DNA from: Terrirhizobium terrae
Lineage (GTDB): Bacteria; Pseudomonadota; Alphaproteobacteria; Rhizobiales; Rhizobiaceae
Direction: 5' to 3'
DNA length: 64,000 nt
NCBI RefSeq assembly: GCF_030323265.1
Contig: NZ_CP104992.1
Coordinates: 1,053,501 to 1,117,500 of the forward strand
In this document: positions 17,258 through 25,991 of the stretch, piece after piece
Layout: each line of letters opens with the position of its first letter
Numbering within the stretch: the stretch's first letter is position 1
Translations under genes and position numbers: made by a program
Notes under the pieces: generated by a model
Databases searched by the model: none
What the model saw: the letters and a program-made list of their open reading frames with translations, nothing else
What the model was told of the DNA's origin: nothing

Positions 17258-19951
17258 TTAAGCGGCGAGATCCCGCAGAACCGTCTGCAGGATGCCGCCA
17301 TTGTTCATGTAGATGACCTCGTCCAGCGTATCGATGCGGCAGAGAATGTTGATCTCCTTCACCGTGCCGTCGCCGTAAGTGATCTTGGCCACCTTCCACT
17401 CGCGCGGCTTGATGTCGCCTTCCAGCCCCTCGATGGTGACCGTCTCGTCACCCTTGAGGTTGAGCGAAGCCCAGGTCGTACCCTCTTCGAAGACGAAGGG
17501 CACGACGCCCATGCCGACCAGGTTCGAACGGTGGATACGCTCGAAGGACTGGGCGATGACGGCCTTGACGCCGAGCAGGTTGGTACCCTTTGCCGCCCAG
17601 TCACGCGACGAGCCGTTGCCGTACTCGACACCGGCAAAGATGACGAGAGGCGTGCCCTCTTCCTTGTACTTCATGGCCGCATCATAGATCGACATCTCTT
17701 CCTTCGACGGATAGTGGATGGTGTAGCCACCTTCCTTGCCGTTCGGGCCGAGCATGTGGTTGCGGATGCGGATATTGGCGAAGGTGCCGCGCATCATCAC
17801 TTCGTGGTTGCCGCGGCGCGTGCCGTACTGGTTGAAGTCCGCAACGGCGACACCGTTTTCCGTCAGATACGCGCCGGCTGGCGAGGACGCCTTGATCGAA
17901 CCGGCCGGAGAAATATGGTCGGTGGTAATCTTGTCGCCGAAGAGACCCAGCACGCGGGCGCCCTTGATATCTTTCAAGCCGGAGCCCTTTTTGCCCATGC
18001 CGACGAAGTAAGGCGGGTTCTGCACATAGGTCGACTTGTCGTCCCAGGCATAGGTATCGCCATCTGGTATCTGCACGGCCTGCCAGTTTTCGTCGCCCTT
18101 GAAGACATCCGCGTATTTCGTTTCATAAAGCTCACGGGTGACGTATTTCTGGATGAAGTCCTGCACCTCGTGCGAGCTTGGCCAGATATCCTTTAGATAG
18201 ACGAGCTTGCCATCCTTGTCCTCGCCGATCGGCTCATTTGTCAGGTCCTTCTGCACCGTTCCGGCGAGCGCATAAGCGACGACGAGCGGCGGCGAAGCAA
18301 GATAGTTGGCCTGGACGTCCGGCGAGATGCGGCCTTCGAAGTTACGATTACCCGAGAGAACACCCGAAACGATGAGCCCTTTGTCGTTGATCGTCTTGGA
18401 AATCGGCGCCGGCAGAGGACCGGAATTGCCGATGCAGGTCGTGCAGCCGAAACCGACGAGATTGAAGCCGAGCGCATCGAGATCCTTCTGCAGGCCCGAC
18501 TTGGCGAGATATTCGCCGACCACCTGGGATCCCGGTGCAAGCGAGGTCTTCACCCATGGAGCCGTCTTCAGGCCCTTGGCAACGGCATTGCGGGCAAGCA
18601 GACCGGCGGCGATCAGCACGCTCGGGTTCGACGTGTTGGTGCAGGACGTGATGGCGGCAATCGCAACGTCGCCATGGCCGAGATCGAAATCGGCACCCTC
18701 GACCGGATAGCGGTTATCGAGTTGACCCGGCTTCTTGTAGTCGGCATCCATCGAGCCGGCGAAACCGGACGCGATGTTTTCCAGCGGAATGCGGCCTTCC
18801 GGACGCTTCGGTCCGGCCATCGACGGCACGACATCGCCGAGATCAAGCTCCAGCGTATCGGTGAAGACGAGGTCGGAACCATCGCCATCGCGCCACATGC
18901 CTTGAGCCTTTGAATAGGCCTCGACCAGCGCGATCCGGTCATGGGTGCGGCCGGACATGGTGAGATAGTTGATGGTTTCGCCGTCGACTGGGAAGAAACC
19001 ACACGTCGCGCCGTATTCGGGACCCATATTGCCGATCGTCGCACGGTCGGCGAGCGGCATGTTGTCCATGCCCGGTCCGAAAAATTCGACGAATTTGGAA
19101 ACCACGCCCTTCTTGCGCAGCATCTGCACGACGGTCAGAACAAGGTCGGTCGCGGTCACGCCTTCCTTCAGCCTGCCGGTCAGCTTGAAGCCGATGACTT
19201 CAGGCAGCAGCATCGAGACGGGCTGGCCGAGCATCGAGGCTTCCGCTTCGATACCGCCAACACCCCAGCCGAGAACGCCGAGACCGTTGATCATCGTCGT
19301 ATGGCTGTCGGTGCCCACACAGGTATCCGGGTAGGCGACAGTCTCGCCGTCCTCTTCGTTGGTCCAGACGGTCTGGCCGAGATATTCGAGATTGACCTGG
19401 TGGCAGATGCCGGTGCCAGGAGGCACAACGCGGAAATTCTTGAACGCCTGCTGACCCCACTTGAGGAAGCGGTAACGCTCGCCGTTGCGCTGGTATTCCA
19501 GTTCGACATTGCGGGAAAATGCGGTCGGCGTGCCGAATTCGTCGACGATGACCGAATGGTCGATGACCAGATCAACGGGGACGAGCGGGTTGATCTTTTC
19601 CGGATCGCCGCCAAGCGACTTGATGCCGTCACGCATGGCGGCAAGGTCGACAACCGCCGGAACACCGGTGAAGTCCTGCATCAGGACACGGGCCGGGCGA
19701 TAGGCGATTTCGGCCTCGGTCAGGCCCTTGTTGTTGAGCCATTCGGCGACCGAAAGGATTTGCTCCTTGGTAACGGACTGGCCGTCTTCGAAGCGAAGCA
19801 GGTTTTCAAGCAAAACCTTCATCGAGAAAGGCAGCTTGGAAACGCCGAGCAGGCCGTTCGCTTCGGCCTTCGGCAGGCTGTAATAGATATAGTCCTTACC
19901 GCCCACGGTAAGGACGGAGCGACATTGAAAGCTATCGATAGATTTGGTCAC
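17258..19951 (-). CDS. acnA: aconitate hydratase A
   Basis: 897-residue cytoplasmic [4Fe-4S] enzyme that isomerises citrate to isocitrate in the TCA cycle. Cluster ligands are in 'TSCTNTSNP' (about residue 437) and 'CTTCIGNSG' (about 503-506); '[17 protein letters not shown]' and '[16 protein letters not shown]' are aconitase hallmarks. The start is GTG 19951. Just three bases upstream lies a TATAAT hexamer. The gene is divergent from ccmA. Confidence 0.96.
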   Translation of the reverse strand: MTKSIDSFQCRSVLTVGGKDYIYYSLPKAEANGLLGVSKLPFSMKVLLENLLRFEDGQSVTKEQILSVAEWLNNKGLTEAEIAYRPARVLMQDFTGVPAVVDLAAMRDGIKSLGGDPEKINPLVPVDLVIDHSVIVDEFGTPTAFSRNVELEYQRNGERYRFLKWGQQAFKNFRVVPPGTGICHQVNLEYLGQTVWTNEEDGETVAYPDTCVGTDSHTTMINGLGVLGWGVGGIEAEASMLGQPVSMLLPEVIGFKLTGRLKEGVTATDLVLTVVQMLRKKGVVSKFVEFFGPGMDNMPLADRATIGNMGPEYGATCGFFPVDGETINYLTMSGRTHDRIALVEAYSKAQGMWRDGDGSDLVFTDTLELDLGDVVPSMAGPKRPEGRIPLENIASGFAGSMDADYKKPGQLDNRYPVEGADFDLGHGDVAIAAITSCTNTSNPSVLIAAGLLARNAVAKGLKTAPWVKTSLAPGSQVVGEYLAKSGLQKDLDALGFNLVGFGCTTCIGNSGPLPAPISKTINDKGLIVSGVLSGNRNFEGRISPDVQANYLASPPLVVAYALAGTVQKDLTNEPIGEDKDGKLVYLKDIWPSSHEVQDFIQKYVTRELYETKYADVFKGDENWQAVQIPDGDTYAWDDKSTYVQNPPYFVGMGKKGSGLKDIKGARVLGLFGDKITTDHISPAGSIKASSPAGAYLTENGVAVADFNQYGTRRGNHEVMMRGTFANIRIRNHMLGPNGKEGGYTIHYPSKEEMSIYDAAMKYKEEGTPLVIFAGVEYGNGSSRDWAAKGTNLLGVKAVIAQSFERIHRSNLVGMGVVPFVFEEGTTWASLNLKGDETVTIEGLEGDIKPREWKVAKITYGDGTVKEINILCRIDTLDEVIYMNNGGILQTVLRDLAA

Positions 19952-19953
19952 GG

Positions 19954-19982
19954 ATTATAACCCCGCTGATATCAAGAGCCAA
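19954..19982 (-). promoter_or_regulatory. candidate acnA promoter very close to the start codon
   Basis: On the minus strand TTGGCT (19982-19977) is followed after 17 bases by TATAAT (19959-19954). Transcription would begin at or inside the first codons of acnA, giving a leaderless message, unless the true start codon is further in. This is a motif match only. Confidence 0.35.
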
Positions 19983-20223
19983 CACGCGCGTGCGGACACC
20001 TATGCACTTTTAAGATGCACTATAGGATGCGGGTGCGACCATTTCCGCTGTCCGCACGAGAAGATTTTGGTCTTCAGGTCCGGCGCTGAGTGGAAATCAC
20101 GCCGGCCGCTGGCGTGGTTGCCATGTATATAGATAGTTTCTAAGAACCCTTCCAGACCCTTTGTCGCAGGGCACGGCAGATTTTTTGCGGCTAGATATTG
20201 AAAACCCAAACAAGGTCCAGGCA

Positions 20224-20883
20224 ATGCGGCTGACCGCCGAAGATTTGAGCGCCAGGCGCGGTGAAGATCTGATTTTCAAGGATATTTCCTTCACTCTAGG
20301 TGCAGGCGAAAGTCTTATCCTGACCGGCCGCAACGGCTCGGGCAAGTCGACCCTGCTGCGCACGGTCGCTGGCCTTCTGCGCCCGGAGAGCGGCCGTGTC
20401 ACCTGGGTTTCCGAAGGTTCCGAACCCGGCATCCGCGCTGCCGAGGCCTGCCATTACCTTGGCCACCGCAACGCGATGAAGGCCGAGTTGTCGGTCTCCG
20501 AAAACCTCTGTTTCTGGAAGGAGTTTCTCGGCGACTTCGCGGGACATGCGGGATCGCCCTTCGGGAGCGTCTCCATCGGCGAGGCGGCGGAAGCTGTCGG
20601 CCTCGGCGGCATCACCCATCTGCCTTTCGGCTATCTTTCCGCCGGCCAGCAGCGCCGTATGGCCTTCGCCAAGCTGCTCGTCGCCTGGCGCCCGGTCTGG
20701 ATCCTCGATGAACCGACGGCAGCGCTCGACGTGAGCGCCGAGAACGTCTTTACCGGGCTGATCAAGGATCATCTCGGCAAGGGCGGCATCGTGCTTGCCG
20801 CTACACACCAGCCGCTGGGTTTGGAGAATGCGCAGGAGCTGAAGATGATAGGGTTTGCGGGAGTAATGGAGGATGTGTGGTGA
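20224..20883 (+). CDS. ccmA: heme exporter ATP-binding protein CcmA
   Basis: 219-residue ATPase of the CcmABCD complex, which releases holo-CcmE for cytochrome c maturation. Walker A is 'GRNGSGKST', the signature 'LSAGQQRRMAFAKLL' and Walker B 'VWILDEPTAALD'; 'YLGHRNAMKAELSVSENL' is typical of CcmA. ATG 20224 fits the family; in-frame codons upstream from 20161 do not. First gene of the ccm operon, separated from ccmB by a palindromic repeat pair. Confidence 0.95.
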   Translation: MRLTAEDLSARRGEDLIFKDISFTLGAGESLILTGRNGSGKSTLLRTVAGLLRPESGRVTWVSEGSEPGIRAAEACHYLGHRNAMKAELSVSENLCFWKEFLGDFAGHAGSPFGSVSIGEAAEAVGLGGITHLPFGYLSAGQQRRMAFAKLLVAWRPVWILDEPTAALDVSAENVFTGLIKDHLGKGGIVLAATHQPLGLENAQELKMIGFAGVMEDVW

Positions 20884-20900
20884 TCGTTTGCACAACCGAC

Positions 20901-20942
20901 CCCCCTCTGCCCTGCCGGGCATCTCCCCCACAGGGGGAGATT
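20901..20942 (+). repeat. RIME-like palindromic repeat, arm A (ccm copy)
   Basis: A 42-base unit starting CCCCCTCTGCCCTGCCGGGC with an internal hairpin ATCTCCCCC / GGGGGAGAT. It is nearly the reverse complement of the unit at 21025-21068, and the same pair occurs inside ftsY. It resembles the rhizobial intergenic mosaic elements. Confidence 0.75.
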
Positions 20943-21024
20943 GGCCAGACGCAAGCTCAAAGGATCACCTTCACCTATCCGCAAAACGCACGACTTTTAA
21001 AGAAGCGAAGGTCAGGCCTGTTGT

Positions 21025-21068
21025 GATCTCCCTCCTTGTGGGGGAGATGCCCGGCAGGGCAGAGGGGG
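21025..21068 (-). repeat. RIME-like palindromic repeat, arm B (ccm copy)
   Basis: Inverted partner of 20901-20942, 82 bases away. Together they fill most of the 251-base gap between ccmA and ccmB. Arm B ends in GGCAGGGCAGAGGGGG on the plus strand. Confidence 0.75.
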
Positions 21069-21134
21069 TAACTCCATCCACCAAGGCAGCAGTCCGACAC
21101 CCACTGCAGGCAACGACAGCCGAAAGCCCACCCG

Positions 21135-21794
21135 ATGACCGCCCTCCTCCTCCGCGACCTGAAACTCTCGGTGCGCGCCGGCGGCGGCGCGTTGATCGGC
21201 GTCTTGTTTTTCATGACCGTCGTCGCAGTCATCCCCTTCGGCGTCGGCCCCGATCTCAACCTTCTCTCCCGCATAGGCCCCGCCATCGTCTGGATCGGCG
21301 CGCTCCTGTCCGCCCTTCTCGGCCTCGACCGCATGTTCCAGACCGACCGCGAAGACGGTTCTCTCGACCTCATTCTCATGCAGGAGCATCCGCTGGCGCT
21401 GACGGTGCTCGTCAAATGCCTAGCGCACTGGCTGGGCAACGGCCTTCCGCTGGTCATCGCCTCGCCGCTTCTCGGCCTGTTCATGAACATGGACGAGGTG
21501 GCGATCGGCGCGACCATGCTGACGCTGCTCGTCGGCACGCCGGCGCTCACCTTCATCGGTGCGGTCGGCGCTGCCGTCGCCGTGGCGCTGCCGCGCGGCG
21601 GCCTGCTCGTCTCGATCCTCGTCCTGCCGCTTGCCGTTCCGGTATTGATCTTCGGCGTCAGCGCCTCCTATGCCGCCGTGCAGGATCCCGCCCCGTTTAT
21701 GCCGCCTTTCCTGATATTGCTGGCCATCACGATGTTTTTTGCGGTAATCGGTCCGGCAGGCGCCGCTCTGGCTTTGAGAAATGCAGCCGATTGA
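21135..21794 (+). CDS. ccmB: heme exporter membrane protein CcmB
   Basis: 219-residue inner-membrane subunit of CcmABCD with six hydrophobic segments. 'ALLLRDLKLSVRAGGGAL' at the N-terminus and 'DREDGSLDLILMQEHPLAL' in the first loop are CcmB signatures. It follows ccmA after an unusually long gap that holds the repeat pair. Confidence 0.94.
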   Translation: MTALLLRDLKLSVRAGGGALIGVLFFMTVVAVIPFGVGPDLNLLSRIGPAIVWIGALLSALLGLDRMFQTDREDGSLDLILMQEHPLALTVLVKCLAHWLGNGLPLVIASPLLGLFMNMDEVAIGATMLTLLVGTPALTFIGAVGAAVAVALPRGGLLVSILVLPLAVPVLIFGVSASYAAVQDPAPFMPPFLILLAITMFFAVIGPAGAALALRNAAD

Positions 21795-21854
21795 CTAGAA
21801 GCAAAGTCAACGGGCGGCTTGCCGAGTAAGAAGCCCCATCGAGTAGAAGATACG

Positions 21855-22612
21855 ATGTCCGACAGTCTCGCGATCACCAAACTGAGCGATCTCGCCAACC
21901 CGACCCGGTTTTGGGCCTCGCCGCGCGCCTCCTGCCCTGGATGGCTGCGATCACCGCGATCCTGTTTGCGATCGGCCTTTACCTGAGCTTTTCCGGCGAA
22001 GGCGATTACCAGCAGGGCATGACAGTGCGCATCATGTATGTCCATGTGCCGGCCGCCTGGCTGTCGATGATGTGCTATACGGTGATGGCCCTGTCGGCGA
22101 TCGGCACGCTTGTCTGGCGTCATCCGCTGGCGGATGTCTCCCACAAGGCCGCCGCGCCGCTCGGCGCCGCCTTCACCCTGGTTGCTCTTGCCACCGGCTC
22201 GCTCTGGGGCAAGCCGATGTGGGGCACATGGTGGGTATGGGATGCGCGCCTGACCTCCGTCTTCGTTCTCTTCCTGATGTATCTCGGCCTGATCGCGCTC
22301 AACCGCGCCATGGACGATCCGGGCAAGGCGGCGCGCGTTTCCGCCGTGCTGATCCTCGTCGGCTTCGTCAACATTCCGATCATCAAGTTTTCCGTCGACT
22401 GGTGGAACACGTTGCACCAGCCGGCCAGCGTCATCCGCATGGATGGCCCGACGATCGACCAGTCCTTCCTCTGGCCGCTGCTGATCATGGCGATTGCCTT
22501 TACCATGCTGTTCTTCACCCTGCATGTCGCCGCCATGCGCAACGAGATCTGGCGCCGCCGCGTCACAGCCCAGCGCCGCATGGCTGCCCGCATGGCCGGG
22601 AAAGAGGCTTGA
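21855..22612 (+). pseudogene. ccmC: heme transporter CcmC, frameshifted near the N-terminus
   Basis: Integral membrane heme handler that loads heme onto CcmE. The tryptophan-rich motif 'LWGKPMWGTWWVWDARLTS' and flanking histidines ('YVHVPAAWLS', 'TLHQPASVIR') are intact in the frame from 21911. The first 18 codons ('MSDSLAITKLSDLANPTR', ATG 21855) lie in another frame. One extra T in the TTTT run at 21909-21912 joins them into a 252-residue protein, as expected for the family. Sequence error is likely, because loss of CcmC would abolish cytochrome c. Confidence 0.9.
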
Positions 22613-22613
22613 T

Positions 22614-22799
22614 ATGACCCACCTCTTCTATATCAGCGCGTCCTATATCGTCGCCGGCATCGTCACGCTCTGTCTTACCGCCTGGGTGTGGCTGGATGGC
22701 CGCGCCCGGCAAAAGGAGCTGGCCGAACTCGAAGCCTCTGGCATCCGCCGACGCTCGGCGCGACCTGCGGCCCCCAATGAAACCGGAGGCGCGGCATGA
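22614..22799 (+). CDS. ccmD: heme exporter small subunit CcmD
   Basis: 61-residue single-span protein that stabilises the CcmABC-CcmE complex. One helix ('[19 protein letters not shown]') is followed by a charged tail ('[19 protein letters not shown]'), the standard CcmD pattern. ATG 22614 comes right after the ccmC stop, and its own stop overlaps the ccmG start (ATGA). Confidence 0.88.
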   Translation: MTHLFYISASYIVAGIVTLCLTAWVWLDGRARQKELAELEASGIRRRSARPAAPNETGGAA

Positions 22800-23406
22800 G
22801 CACCGATGCCGACAATACCGAACTGAAGCCAAGCCGCAGCCGCGCCGCTACGCGCTGGCGCTCATTCCGCTTGCCGTCTTTGCGGGTTTCGCCACGATCG
22901 CCGGCAAGATGCTCTACGACCAGGACGTCAACGGGCTGGACGTCTCCGCCATCCCGTCTGCCCTGATCGGCAAGACCGCGCCATCACTGACGCTACCGCC
23001 GCTGGAAGGCTCCAATACCGCGGCGCTGAATGATGCTGCGATGAAGGGCAAGCTGACGCTGGTCAACGTCTTTGCCTCCTGGTGCGTGCCCTGCCGGCAG
23101 GAGCACCCGATCCTCAAGGAACTGGCGAACGACAGCCGCCTCAATATCGTCGGCATCAACTACAAGGACCGCAACGACAATGCGCTGCGTTTCCTTGGCG
23201 AACTCGGCAACCCTTACAAGGCGATCGGCATCGACCCGAACGGCAAGGCGGCAATCGACTGGGGCGTCTACGGCATTCCGGAAAGCTATCTCGTCGGCCC
23301 CGACGGCACGATCCTCTACAAGAAGGTCGGCCCCTTCGATGAGCGCAGCCTGACGCAGGACCTGATGCCGGCGATCGAGAAGGCTTCGGCCAAGGCCGGT
23401 TCTTAG
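22796..23406 (+). pseudogene. ccmG: thiol:disulfide interchange protein CcmG/DsbE, frameshifted near the N-terminus
   Basis: Membrane-anchored periplasmic thioredoxin that reduces apocytochrome c cysteines. The active site is 'ASWCVPCRQEHP', then 'GVYGIPESYLVGPDG' with the cis-proline. The start ATG 22796 overlaps the ccmD stop, but after '[12 protein letters not shown]' the frame is lost and the anchor ('YALALIPLAVFAGFATIAG') is read in the next frame. One extra C at 22829-22830 gives a 203-residue protein of normal length. Confidence 0.9.
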
Positions 23407-24586
23407 GACACAACCCTAAGCGTCGGCGGACTATCCGGCGGCCTCTGACCTTCGCTGATCACCCGGTTGCGCCCGGCATTCTTCGCCACATAGAGGCAGG
23501 CATCCGCCCGCGCGATCGCGTCATGCACCGAATGGTCGCCAGGCGCCGTGGTCGAGACGCCGAAGCTCGCCGTGATCGAGCCCAGCACGCCCTGCCCGCT
23601 CCAGTCCAGCGCCTCGAAGGCGAGCCGAGCCTCCTCGGCCATGTCGGCCGCATCCGCGCGGCTGACATCCGGCAGGAAGGTAACGAATTCCTCGCCGCCG
23701 AAGCGCGCTATCGCCGACGCATTCTTGAAGCTCGCCTTTAGGCGCTCGGCAAAGCCGATGATGACGTGATCTCCGGCCGCATGACCGAACCGGTCGTTGA
23801 CCTGCTTGAAATGATCGATATCGCCGATGATCACCGCACCGGCCGGGAAAGCCCCATCGACTGCCTGCGGCAGCGCCTGCTCGAAACCGCGCCGGTTGAG
23901 AAGATCGGTCAGCGGATCGTGTTCGGCGGCGCGTCGATGGCCGGTCACGACGTCCACCACGACAGAGCCAAGCACCGTCAGCGCCATGACGAAGCCGACG
24001 ATGCTGGCGAAGACCTGCATCAGGAAGGCGTAGTCGGACACGAAAAATTGGTCGAGCGACGCGAAATCGCCGGCCGAGGTCGAAGCCAGCAGCACGGCGA
24101 CCCGCACGACCGTCTCTGCGACCACAAGCGATGCCGTGCCGACCAGCATGCGGTCGATCGGGGAGCGGGCATGTTTCCACACGGCCACAATGGAGATGGC
24201 AAGCAGCACGGCCAGCGACGCATCGCCGATCGCGAGCTGCGACCTGAGATCTTCACGGACGACGATCAGCCAGCAGACAACGGCGAAGGCACCGATCGCG
24301 AACTCGAAGCGGGTCCAGAACCAGGTAGGGCGCTTGAAGCGGACAAGCAGCGCCTGGCCATAGGAGAAGAAAGCCGCAAAAAGAGCAGATTGGAAAAGAT
24401 CGCCTGGATGGGAAACGGCAACCAGTAAGCCAGAAGAGGAAAGGCAAAGCCCAGTGCCGCGCAGATGTAACCGAGCCCCCAATAGCGGGCAGAGCCAGGA
24501 GACCAGCGATTGGCGATCAGGAAAATAGTGCCGAAAACAAAAAAGATGAACGGCAGCAAATAAGCAAAATTATCGGTCTGTTCCAT
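23403..24586 (-). pseudogene. membrane-bound GGDEF diguanylate cyclase, frameshifted
   Basis: Putative c-di-GMP synthase of about 394 residues after repair. Six or so hydrophobic segments occupy the N-terminal half; the C-terminal half is a GGDEF domain with 'DPLTDLLNRRGFEQ', 'IGDIDHFKQVNDRFGH' and the active-site loop 'RFGGEEFV'. The first ~70 codons (from ATG 24586, 'MEQTDNFAYLLPFIFFVFG') are in a different frame from the rest. The break is at an A5 run (24378-24382), and one further base restores 'SNLLFFAAFFSYG'. The stop overlaps the convergent ccmG stop. Confidence 0.85.
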
Positions 24587-24699
24587 CGGACCCTGCAGTG
24601 GAAGCCATCATGCTCCCATCGATATCAGCCGGTACTCCTAGGCTTGGAACCTTAACAATTTGACGTCAGCCGGAAGCGAAAACCCTTCATGAGCAAGCC

Positions 24700-25287
24700 T
24701 CAGCCGAGTGCACCCTGCCAGGTCCGGATCGCCTCCACCGGCCAGACGAGCATGAGCACGTTGAGGGTGAGATTATCGCGGATCAGCCAGCCGGTAAAAA
24801 GCTCGAAGCAGATGGCGATCACGACCGTGGCCCAGGCCGGCACGCGCGCAGCGAACAGAAAGCCGAGCGCCATGAACACCGTATCCATTGCCGAGTTCAG
24901 GATGCTGTCGCCGGAATAGCCGAGCGCCATCGTCGCCGTACGGTAGCGGTCAATGATCAAGGGCGAATTCTCTGCGATCTCCCAGGCAGCCTCGATCAGC
25001 ACCGCGAGCGACAGGCGTGCCGAAAGCGGCGCACGGCGCAGGATGAGCCAGCCGAGCCCGTAGAACAGGAAGCCGTGGATGATGTGGGAGGGAGTGTACC
25101 AGTCGGCCAGATGCTGCGAATTGCCGGGAGAATTCACCCCCGGCTCGAACAGTTTTACATAACCGCATTCGCAGATCGGAATGCGGCCCATCGCATAGAG
25201 GATAACGATCTGGGCCAGGAAAAGAGCAAGCGCGACAACCAGCCAGCGCCGGGCGGAATGTGTCTCGCCCGGAATCAGGATCGTCAC
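24700..25287 (-). CDS. UPF0314 family membrane protein (DUF2585)
   Basis: 195 residues with about five hydrophobic segments. '[20 protein letters not shown]', '[16 protein letters not shown]', '[19 protein letters not shown]' and '[11 protein letters not shown]' are strongly conserved in this alphaproteobacterial family of unknown function. The GTG start at 25287 overlaps the stop of the preceding yciB-like gene, so it is the last gene of the dapF operon. Confidence 0.88.
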   Translation of the reverse strand: MTILIPGETHSARRWLVVALALFLAQIVILYAMGRIPICECGYVKLFEPGVNSPGNSQHLADWYTPSHIIHGFLFYGLGWLILRRAPLSARLSLAVLIEAAWEIAENSPLIIDRYRTATMALGYSGDSILNSAMDTVFMALGFLFAARVPAWATVVIAICFELFTGWLIRDNLTLNVLMLVWPVEAIRTWQGALG

Positions 25288-25937
25288 TTCTCACTCTCGA
25301 CGACAGCTGCGTCCTGAACGGTGTGCCGCATGATCAGCGGCATCTGCGACAGCGTGAACAGGATGGTGATCGGCATCGTGCCCCAGACCTTGAAATTGAC
25401 CCAGGTCTCGTCGGAGAAATTGCGCCAGACGACCTCGTTGAGGATGGCGAGAAAGAAGAAGAAGATGCCCCATCGCAGCGTCAGCTTTTTCCAGCCTTCG
25501 GCATCCAGCTGGAAAGCCGAATTGAAGACATAGCCGAGCAGCGACTTGCCGAAGAACAGACCGCCGAGCAGCAGCACGCCAAACAGCGTGTTGACGATGG
25601 TCGGCTTCATCTTGATGAAGGTCTCGTCCTGCAGCCAGATCGACAGCGATCCGAACACCAGCACCACGATGCCCGAGACGAAGGGCATGACCGGCAGGTG
25701 CTTGAAGACGATCTTGGAAATGATGAGCGAGATCACGGTCGCGACCATGAACAGTGCGGTGGCGATGAGCAGCGGGCCGCCGATCGCTGACAGCGCCGGA
25801 AACTTGCCGACCAGCCACTCGCCGCGCAGGTTGCCGAAGAAGAACACCAGAAGCGGGCCGAGCTCCAGCGCCATTTTCAGGCCGGGATGCTGCTTCTCTT
25901 CCTTGGTCGGCGTGGTATCGCTTTCGATCGTCTGCAT
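25284..25937 (-). CDS. yciB: inner-membrane-spanning YciB/septation protein A
   Basis: 217-residue multi-span protein of the YciB/IspZ family, linked to cell-envelope synthesis and septation. '[12 protein letters not shown]' at the N-terminus and '[18 protein letters not shown]' near the end are family hallmarks. ATG 25937 ('MQTIESD') is preferred over a TTG three codons earlier. Its position after ftsY is the usual rhizobial order. Confidence 0.9.
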   Translation of the reverse strand: MQTIESDTTPTKEEKQHPGLKMALELGPLLVFFFGNLRGEWLVGKFPALSAIGGPLLIATALFMVATVISLIISKIVFKHLPVMPFVSGIVVLVFGSLSIWLQDETFIKMKPTIVNTLFGVLLLGGLFFGKSLLGYVFNSAFQLDAEGWKKLTLRWGIFFFFLAILNEVVWRNFSDETWVNFKVWGTMPITILFTLSQMPLIMRHTVQDAAVVESEK

Positions 25938-25991
25938 GGGGTCCAACTTAGAATCTATGGTTGCGCGGAGCCAGATCGTCTTTCTGTGTCA

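Noticed and set aside
20896..21072. CRISPR-like or IS-end interpretation of the repeat pair
   Set aside because: Only two inverted units, no regular spacers, no cas or transposase gene nearby and no target-site duplication seen.
20873..21829. 318-codon frame spanning the ccmA-ccmB gap
   Set aside because: It reads through the repeat arms and ccmB out of frame; the translation is Arg/Pro/His-rich noise.
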